From Afipia sp. (GTDB lineage Bacteria > Pseudomonadota > Alphaproteobacteria > Rhizobiales > Xanthobacteraceae), in the NCBI GenBank assembly GCA_017474385.1, contig JAFVHU010000150.1:20324-84323 (forward strand): a stretch of 64,000 bases of DNA, read 5' to 3'. Shown here in pieces: positions 58,481 to 64,000 of this stretch (position 1 is the first letter of the stretch; every line of letters begins with the position of its first letter). The notes beneath the pieces are model-generated. The model made no database searches. It had not been told where the DNA came from and saw only the letters and a program-made list of their open reading frames with translations. Position numbers and translations under genes: made by a program.

Positions 58481-59995
58481 TCAGCGCGCGGGGTCGACAG
58501 GTTCCCTGCCGGAGGCCGCGGCCTCGTCGATTTTCCGGTACAGCGTCGAGCGGCCGATCTTCAGCCGCCGTGCAACCTCGGACATCTGCCCGCGATAATG
58601 AGCGATGGCGAAGCGGATGCTCTCAGCCTCCATCTCCTCAAGCGGCCGGACCTCGCCATCTTCGCCGAGCATGGCAAGGGTGCCATAGGCGGGCGCAAAT
58701 CTATGGGGCGCAGGGGAAGGGGCAATAGGTATATCAGCACCAGAAACAGTATCCGCTGGCGAGGAGGGCGGGCTGTCCAAAATCACCGGTTCGGCGTCGG
58801 TCATCGGAACCGAGGACATTCCGCCGGTCTGCGGAAAGTCATCCGGTCCGAGCTGGCCGCCATCGCTCATCACGACCGCCCGGTACACCGCGTTTTCGAG
58901 CTGACGGACATTGCCCGGCCAAGGCATCTGTCCGAGCAGCGCCATGGCTTCGCCGCTGACGCCCGTGACCGGCCGGTTCTCTTCGGCCGCGATGCGCGCC
59001 ATGAAATGCCGGACCAGATGCGGGATGTCCTCGCGGCGCGTCCGCAGCGGCGGAATCGTCAGCGGCAGCACATGCAGCCGGTAAAACAGGTCCTCGCGGA
59101 AGGCACCGGCCTTCACCTGATTGAGCAGATTGCGGTTGGTTGCAGAGACGATGCGCACATCGACCTTCACCGGCTTGCGTCCGCCAACGGCTTCGACCTC
59201 GCCCTGCTGCAAGGCGCGCAGCAGTTTCACCTGCGCCGCCAGCGGCAGTTCGCTGATCTCGTCGAGGAACAGCGTGCCGCCATTGGCTTCGACGAATTTG
59301 CCCGCATGGCGCTCGGTGGCGCCGGTGAACGCACCCTTCTCGTGACCGAACAGCAGCGACTCCACGAGATTGTCCGGGATCGCGCCGCAGTTCACGGTGA
59401 TGAATGGTTTGGCGCTGCGCTCGGAGGAGCCGTGAATGGCGCGCGCGATCAGTTCCTTGCCGACACCAGATTCGCCCTCGATCAGCACCGGAATCGTGGA
59501 CGATGCAGCCTTCTTGCCCATCGCGATGACGTGATTCATCGTCTCGGAACGGGTGACGATGTCGGCGAAAGTGAGCTTGCCTTCGCGGCGATGCCGGATG
59601 CGCTGAAGTTCGCCTTTCAGCGCGCTGGCATTGAGCGCATTGCGCAGGGACACTTGCAGGCGTTCGACGCCGACCGGCTTCACCACGAAATCGTGCGCCC
59701 CGGCCCGCATTGCGGACACCACATTGTCGATACCGCCGTGGGCGGTCTGTACGATCACCGGCAGATCGAGGCCGATATCGCGAATCTTGGCCAGCACACC
59801 CATGCCGTCGAGGCCGGGCATGACGAGATCGAGCACCAGCGCATCGACGGGCTTCGTATCGGGATCGATCAGATGGGCGAGGGCGGCATCGCCGCTGTCC
59901 ACTGTCACGGCGTCGTAACCGCAGCGCTGCACCATGTTCTCGACGAGGCGCCGCTGTACGGCATCGTCGTCGGCAATCAGGATGGTGGCAACCAT
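58481..59995 (-). CDS. Sigma-54-dependent response regulator (NtrC family)
   Basis: A 504-residue regulator with three domains. Receiver (about 3-120) has DDD (10-11 region), phosphoacceptor Asp56 in [12 protein letters not shown] and Lys in VVKPVG. The AAA+ domain (about 145-385) has Walker A GESGVGKE, the sigma-54 contact loop GAFTGA and Walker B TLFLDEI. After a variable Pro/Ser linker (about 405-455), a Fis-type HTH ends the chain ([21 protein letters not shown]). It needs a partner kinase, not in the window. Its targets are unknown. Confidence 0.94.
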   Translation of the reverse strand: MVATILIADDDAVQRRLVENMVQRCGYDAVTVDSGDAALAHLIDPDTKPVDALVLDLVMPGLDGMGVLAKIRDIGLDLPVIVQTAHGGIDNVVSAMRAGAHDFVVKPVGVERLQVSLRNALNASALKGELQRIRHRREGKLTFADIVTRSETMNHVIAMGKKAASSTIPVLIEGESGVGKELIARAIHGSSERSAKPFITVNCGAIPDNLVESLLFGHEKGAFTGATERHAGKFVEANGGTLFLDEISELPLAAQVKLLRALQQGEVEAVGGRKPVKVDVRIVSATNRNLLNQVKAGAFREDLFYRLHVLPLTIPPLRTRREDIPHLVRHFMARIAAEENRPVTGVSGEAMALLGQMPWPGNVRQLENAVYRAVVMSDGGQLGPDDFPQTGGMSSVPMTDAEPVILDSPPSSPADTVSGADIPIAPSPAPHRFAPAYGTLAMLGEDGEVRPLEEMEAESIRFAIAHYRGQMSEVARRLKIGRSTLYRKIDEAAASGREPVDPAR

Positions 59996-60149
59996 GGCAT
60001 TCCCCGCAACTCTGGACTATCTCAACAACATGTCTCGAATCGGGGCACTCTGGCCGAAGCCGATTAACGACCTCTTAAGAGTTGGGTTTGTCCCCAACTG
60101 CTGCAATCGTCACACGTCCTGAACGATCTTGAACATCACGGATTGAAAT

Positions 60150-62027
60150 ATGGCTTCGCGCACATCTGCTCTCCGCAAATCTCCGGCAAAATCCAAAACC
60201 GCACCGAAGGTGAAAGCCTCCGCCAAAAAGGCGGCTGGCGCGTCATCCAAGGCGGCAAAACTGCCTGAATGGAATTTGACCGATCTCTATCCGGCGATCG
60301 ATGCGCCTGAGGTCGCCCGCGATCTCGACAAGCTCGACGCCGACTGCGTGGCGTTCGAGAGTGCCTACAAGGGCAAGATCGCGGAGCAGGTCGCGACGTC
60401 AAATGGTGGCGAGTGGCTGGCCGAGGCGATCAGGAGCTATGAGGCGATCGACGATCTCGCCGGGCGGCTGGCGTCCTATGCGGGGCTCGCCCATGCGGGC
60501 AATACCGTCGATGCGGCGATCTCGAAGTTCTACGGCGACGTGTCCGAACGCATCACCGCAGCCTCGACGCACCTTCTGTTTTTCGCGCTCGAACTCAACC
60601 GCGTCGATGACGAGGTGATCGAGCGCGCGATGGCAACGCCGTCGCTCAATCACTACCGGCCCTGGATCGAGGATCTGCGCAAGGACAAGCCGTACCAGCT
60701 CGAGGATCGGGTCGAGCAACTGTTCCATGAGAAATCCGTCAGCGGATATGCCGCATGGAACAGGCAGTTCGATCAGACCATCGCAGGCCTGCGTTTCAAG
60801 GTTGGCGGCAAGGAACTGGCGATCGAGCCGACGCTGACGCTGTTGCAGGACCGCGCGCCGGAAAAGCGCAAGGCCGCGGCGCAGGCGCTGGCGAAAACCT
60901 TCAAGGCCAATGAGCGCACCTTTGCGCTGATCACCAACACGCTCGCCAAGGATAAGGAAATCTCCGACCGCTGGCGCGGTTTTCAGGACATCGCGGATTC
61001 GCGTCATCTCGCGAACCGGGTCGAGCGCGAAGTCGTCGATGCGCTGGTCGCGTCGGTGCGCGCGGCGTATCCGCGGCTGTCGCATCGCTATTACAAGATG
61101 AAGGCGCGCTGGTTCAAAAAGAAGACGCTGCCCTACTGGGACCGTAACGCGCCGCTGCCGTTCGCGGCGAAAAGTCAGATCGGATGGAATGACGCCAAGG
61201 GCACGATCCTGAAAGCCTACGGCGATTTCTCGCCGCAGATGGCAAGCATCGCGGAGCGCTTCTTCGATGACCGCTGGATCGATGCGCCGGTGCGGCCGGG
61301 CAAGGCGCCGGGCGCGTTCTCGCATCCGACCACACCGTCGGCGCATCCCTATGTGCTGATGAACTATCAGGGCAAGCCGCGCGACGTGATGACGCTCGCG
61401 CACGAGCTTGGCCACGGCGTGCATCAGGTGCTTGCTGCCAAGCAGGGCGCGCTGATGGCGCCGACGCCGCTGACGCTTGCGGAAACCGCCAGCGTGTTCG
61501 GCGAGATGCTGACCTTCAAGCGGCTGCTGGCCCAGACCAAAAACGCGAAGGAGCGTCAGGCGCTGCTCGCCGGCAAGGTCGAGGACATGATCAACACGGT
61601 TGTGCGCCAGATCGCGTTCTACTCGTTCGAGCGTGCGATCCACACCGAGCGCCGCAACGGCGAACTCACCGCCGAGCGCATCGGCGAGATATGGCTCAGC
61701 GTGCAGGGCGAAAGCCTCGGGCCGGCGATCGAGATCAAGCCGGGCTATGAGACGTACTGGATGTACATCCCGCATTTCATCCATTCGCCGTTCTATGTGT
61801 ACGCCTATGCCTTCGGTGACTGTCTCGTGAATTCGCTTTATGCGGTCTACGAGAACGCCTCGGAGGGCTTTGCGGACCGCTATCTCGCGATGCTCTCGGC
61901 CGGCGGCACCAAGCATTATTCCGAATTGCTTCAACCGTTTGGGCTGGATGCCAAGGACCCGAAGTTCTGGGACGGCGGGCTGTCGGTGATCGAGAACCTG
62001 ATCGCCGAACTGGAGGCGATGGGATAG
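60150..62027 (+). CDS. M3-family oligoendopeptidase (PepF-like)
   Basis: A 625-residue zinc metallopeptidase. The zinc motif HELGH (His418, Glu419, His422) is in LAHELGHGVHQ, with the third ligand Glu in LAETASVFGEML (near 447). The first 35 residues are Lys/Ala/Ser-rich and disordered, longer than in most PepF. FAGLAHAG-like helices and the tail region (AGGTKHYSELLQPFGLD) match the M3 oligopeptidase group. It cuts short peptides in the cytoplasm. It stands alone. Confidence 0.94.
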   Translation: MASRTSALRKSPAKSKTAPKVKASAKKAAGASSKAAKLPEWNLTDLYPAIDAPEVARDLDKLDADCVAFESAYKGKIAEQVATSNGGEWLAEAIRSYEAIDDLAGRLASYAGLAHAGNTVDAAISKFYGDVSERITAASTHLLFFALELNRVDDEVIERAMATPSLNHYRPWIEDLRKDKPYQLEDRVEQLFHEKSVSGYAAWNRQFDQTIAGLRFKVGGKELAIEPTLTLLQDRAPEKRKAAAQALAKTFKANERTFALITNTLAKDKEISDRWRGFQDIADSRHLANRVEREVVDALVASVRAAYPRLSHRYYKMKARWFKKKTLPYWDRNAPLPFAAKSQIGWNDAKGTILKAYGDFSPQMASIAERFFDDRWIDAPVRPGKAPGAFSHPTTPSAHPYVLMNYQGKPRDVMTLAHELGHGVHQVLAAKQGALMAPTPLTLAETASVFGEMLTFKRLLAQTKNAKERQALLAGKVEDMINTVVRQIAFYSFERAIHTERRNGELTAERIGEIWLSVQGESLGPAIEIKPGYETYWMYIPHFIHSPFYVYAYAFGDCLVNSLYAVYENASEGFADRYLAMLSAGGTKHYSELLQPFGLDAKDPKFWDGGLSVIENLIAELEAMG

Positions 62028-62217
62028 CCATTTATCTAGGCAATTGCCCCGAGCGGAGAACTTCCCGTTCCGCATTGCGGAAATTTTCCGCCGGGGCCAT
62101 TGCATGGCTTGCATGCGGACGTGTTTAATCCTTGGAATCGGCCTACGACGAAAGTTGCCCTTGTCTCGCAATTGGGCTAATTCGCGTCACAATTGAGAAT
62201 GGCGCTGGAGGGGATTG

Positions 62218-62370
62218 ATGTCTGACCACAATGAAGTTGCGTACACCACGGCGGATGGCATGGACTATCCCGCGCACGAGCAGACCTACGAAGGTTTTCT
62301 CATGATGACGAAGTACGGCACGCTCGCCGTCATCGCCATCGTCGCCCTGATGGCGATCTTTCTCACCTGA
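62218..62370 (+). CDS. aa3-type cytochrome c oxidase subunit IV
   Basis: A 50-residue single-pass membrane protein. It reads MSDHNEVAYTTADGMDYPAH, then the conserved HEQTYEGFLMMTKYG and a C-terminal helix (about 33-49, TLAVIAIVALMAIFLT). This matches the short bacterial aa3 oxidase subunit IV. GGAGGGGATTG precedes the ATG. It stands upstream of pntAA, with 71 bp between, an order usual in Rhizobiales. The main oxidase subunits are elsewhere. Confidence 0.92.
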   Translation: MSDHNEVAYTTADGMDYPAHEQTYEGFLMMTKYGTLAVIAIVALMAIFLT

Positions 62371-62441
62371 TTGAAATTCGTTGTACCGGCGGCGTGGCCG
62401 GTGATTAAGTCATGCGCGGCCGAACGGCTGCGGGAGGCGTC

Positions 62442-63569
62442 ATGAAAATTGCGATAGCCAAGGAAGTCGATGCGGCCGAGCCGCGTGTTGCGGCGACGCC
62501 CGACACGGTCAAGAAGTTCAAGGCGCTGGGGATCGATATCGCCATCGAGCCGGGCGCGGGCATCAAGTCCGGTTTGCTTGATGCGGATTATGAAGCCGCG
62601 GGCGCTGTGGTCAGCGCAGATGCGGTGAAGGACGCCGACATCGTCATCAAGGTGAAGCGCCCGGAAGCCTCTGAAGTTACGAAGTACAAGAAGGGCGCTC
62701 TGGTCATCGCGATCATGGACCCCTACGGCAACGAAGCCGCGCTGAAGGCGCTGGCGGATGCCGGCGTCTCGGCCTTCGCGATGGAGCTGATGCCGCGCAT
62801 CACCCGCGCGCAGGTGATGGACGTGCTGTCGTCGCAGGCGAACCTCGCCGGCTACCGCGCCGTGGTCGAAGCAGCCGAAGCCTTCGGCCGCGCCTTCCCG
62901 ATGATGATGACCGCGGCCGGCACCGTGCCTGCTGCGAAAGTCTTTGTGATGGGCGTTGGCGTTGCGGGATTGCAGGCGATCGCCACTGCGCGCCGCCTCG
63001 GCGCCGTGGTGACCGCGACCGACGTTCGTCCGGCCACCAAGGAGCAGGTCGAGTCGCTCGGCGCGAAATTCCTCGCGGTCGAGGACGAGGAATTCAAGAA
63101 CGCCCAGACCGCCGGCGGCTACGCCAAGGAAATGTCGAAAGAGTATCAGGCCAAGCAGGCCGCACTCACTGCCGAACACATCAAGAAGCAGGACATCGTC
63201 ATCACCACGGCGCTGATCCCCGGCCGTCCCGCGCCGAAGCTGATCACCGCCGAGATGGTGGCTTCGATGAAGCCGGGCTCCGTGCTGGTCGATCTCGCGG
63301 TCGAGCGCGGCGGCAACGTCGAGGGCGCGAAGGCCAACGAAGTGGCGGACGTCGGCGGCGTGAAGATCGTCGGCTACACCAATCTCGCCGGCAAGGTCGC
63401 TGCATCGGCCTCGAGCCTTTATGCCCGCAACCTCTTGTCGTTCATCGAGACGCTTTACGACAAGGCGGCCAAGTCGCTCGCCGTGAAGTGGGACGACGAA
63501 CTGGTGAAGGCCACCGCGCTGACCAAGGACGGCGCTGTCATCCATCCGAATTTTCAGCCGAAAGCATAA
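62442..63569 (+). CDS. pntAA: NAD(P) transhydrogenase subunit alpha part 1
   Basis: The 375-residue NAD(H)-binding domain I of proton-translocating transhydrogenase. It shows [47 protein letters not shown] (split) and the Rossmann motif [20 protein letters not shown] (near 170-188), then [17 protein letters not shown]. It is split from domain II (pntAB), as in Rhodospirillum and Rhodobacter. The ATG at 62442 is preceded by GGGAGG, which decides the start over upstream in-frame codons. It makes NADPH at the expense of the proton gradient. Confidence 0.96.
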   Translation: MKIAIAKEVDAAEPRVAATPDTVKKFKALGIDIAIEPGAGIKSGLLDADYEAAGAVVSADAVKDADIVIKVKRPEASEVTKYKKGALVIAIMDPYGNEAALKALADAGVSAFAMELMPRITRAQVMDVLSSQANLAGYRAVVEAAEAFGRAFPMMMTAAGTVPAAKVFVMGVGVAGLQAIATARRLGAVVTATDVRPATKEQVESLGAKFLAVEDEEFKNAQTAGGYAKEMSKEYQAKQAALTAEHIKKQDIVITTALIPGRPAPKLITAEMVASMKPGSVLVDLAVERGGNVEGAKANEVADVGGVKIVGYTNLAGKVAASASSLYARNLLSFIETLYDKAAKSLAVKWDDELVKATALTKDGAVIHPNFQPKA

Positions 63570-63580
63570 GGAGAGCCGAC

Positions 63581-63901
63581 ATGCATGGAATTGAGGCTGT
63601 CGACCCGTTTGTGTTCCGGTTGTCGATTTTCGTTCTCGCGGTTTTCGTGGGTTATTTCGTGGTGTGGTCGGTGACGCCCGCGCTGCATACGCCGCTGATG
63701 TCGGTGACCAACGCGATTTCGTCGGTCATCGTGGTCGGCGCGCTGCTGGCGACCGGTGTTGCGCAGGTCGGCAACGACGACGGTCCGTTGTGGGCGCGTG
63801 CGTTCGGCTTCGTCGCGCTGGTTTTTGCGTGCATCAACATATTTGGCGGCTTCCTTGTGACCCAGCGCATGCTGGCGATGTACAAGAAAAAGCAGAAGTG
63901 A
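63581..63901 (+). CDS. pntAB: NAD(P) transhydrogenase subunit alpha part 2
   Basis: A 106-residue membrane subunit with three to four helices ([49 protein letters not shown]) forming part of the proton channel of transhydrogenase. AAGGAGAG is directly upstream; it begins 11 bp after pntAA and 13 bp before pntB. Confidence 0.95.
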   Translation: MHGIEAVDPFVFRLSIFVLAVFVGYFVVWSVTPALHTPLMSVTNAISSVIVVGALLATGVAQVGNDDGPLWARAFGFVALVFACINIFGGFLVTQRMLAMYKKKQK

Positions 63902-63914
63902 CGGGGCAGGGAAC

Positions 63915-64000
63915 ATGAACGCGAATCTCGCAGCGCTGCTCTATCTCGTCGCTGGCGTCCTCTTCATCCTGTCGTTGCGCGGCCTGTCGAGCCCGGCATC
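63915..64000 (+). CDS. pntB: NAD(P) transhydrogenase subunit beta, 5' end
   Basis: The first 28 codons, MNANLAALLYLVAGVLFILS, LRGLSSPAS, are the standard N-terminus of PntB, the membrane and NADP(H)-binding subunit. The rest lies beyond the window. CAGGGAAC precedes the ATG, and the gene ends the pntAA-pntAB-pntB operon. Confidence 0.92.
   Translation, partial: MNANLAALLYLVAGVLFILSLRGLSSPA

Noticed and set aside
58370-62171. Long frames opposite the sigma-54 regulator (plus strand) and opposite the M3 peptidase (minus strand)
   Set aside because: Both mirror well-identified genes and show no conserved domain.

Overview
The window is GC-rich DNA of an alphaproteobacterium of the Bradyrhizobiaceae/Nitrobacteraceae (Rhodopseudomonas, Afipia or Bradyrhizobium type). 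The evidence is the gene order (rsmE-ubiA-DUF6101-pmbA-waaA-lpxK-xseA-purD), the presence of CpdR and GapR, an aa3 oxidase subunit IV of 50 residues, split pntAA/pntAB genes, several Bug-type solute-binding proteins, and intergenic palindromes of the kinds scattered through these genomes. No phage, integrase, transposase or CRISPR array was seen. One tRNA gene and one likely small RNA are present.

Layout. 1-14.7 kb is housekeeping: rRNA methylation (rsmE), ubiquinone synthesis (ubiA), a TldD/PmbA protein, an IMPase-family phosphatase, a tight lipopolysaccharide block (DUF4170, DUF374 acyltransferase, waaA, lpxK), xseA, purD, a haloalkanoate (fluoroacetate-type) dehalogenase, a GNAT protein and tadA. 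14.8-24.5 kb holds a pseudouridine synthase with a long charged repeat-containing N-terminus, rsmD, mutL, arfB, a divergent TSUP/LysR pair, hisN, a suhB/MmgR-like sRNA and an N-formylglutamate amidohydrolase. 24.7-35.2 kb holds cpdR, tRNA-Val(GAC), a tandem two-barrel outer-membrane protein, small envelope and stress proteins, a LysR-pirin-WrbA module and a gamma-glutamyltransferase. 35.3-45.3 kb is accessory catabolism: a type II haloacid dehalogenase, three Bug proteins, an IclR regulator next to an amidohydrolase gene interrupted by an in-frame TGA, two MaoC-like hydratases and an FAD monooxygenase. 45.4-53.9 kb has a delta-9-type desaturase, rpmJ, a TPR protein, an alpha/beta hydrolase with an internal deletion, a frameshifted membrane protein, a phasin, pyruvate kinase, DUF1036, DUF1244, gapR and a fourth Bug protein. 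54-64 kb has a probable murein pair (a MepK-like DUF882 protein and an L,D-transpeptidase), a sigma-54 response regulator, an M3 peptidase, the small cytochrome oxidase subunit and the start of the pnt operon.

The most unusual signal is a set of four 76-79 bp palindromes in two opposed pairs, at 1064-1229 and 33019-33186. All four share one geometry: a 10-bp outer stem, a 3-nt bulge, a 15-bp inner stem and a 23-26-nt loop. The stem sequences differ but compensate. Each pair ends 26-28 bp before a start codon. Other points of note are the TGA-interrupted amidohydrolase within an uncharacterised catabolic cluster, the dehalogenase with every known fluoroacetate-dehalogenase catalytic residue at the same number, an iterated CAAGTCTT array upstream of the DUF882 gene, and the sRNA with exposed anti-Shine-Dalgarno motifs.
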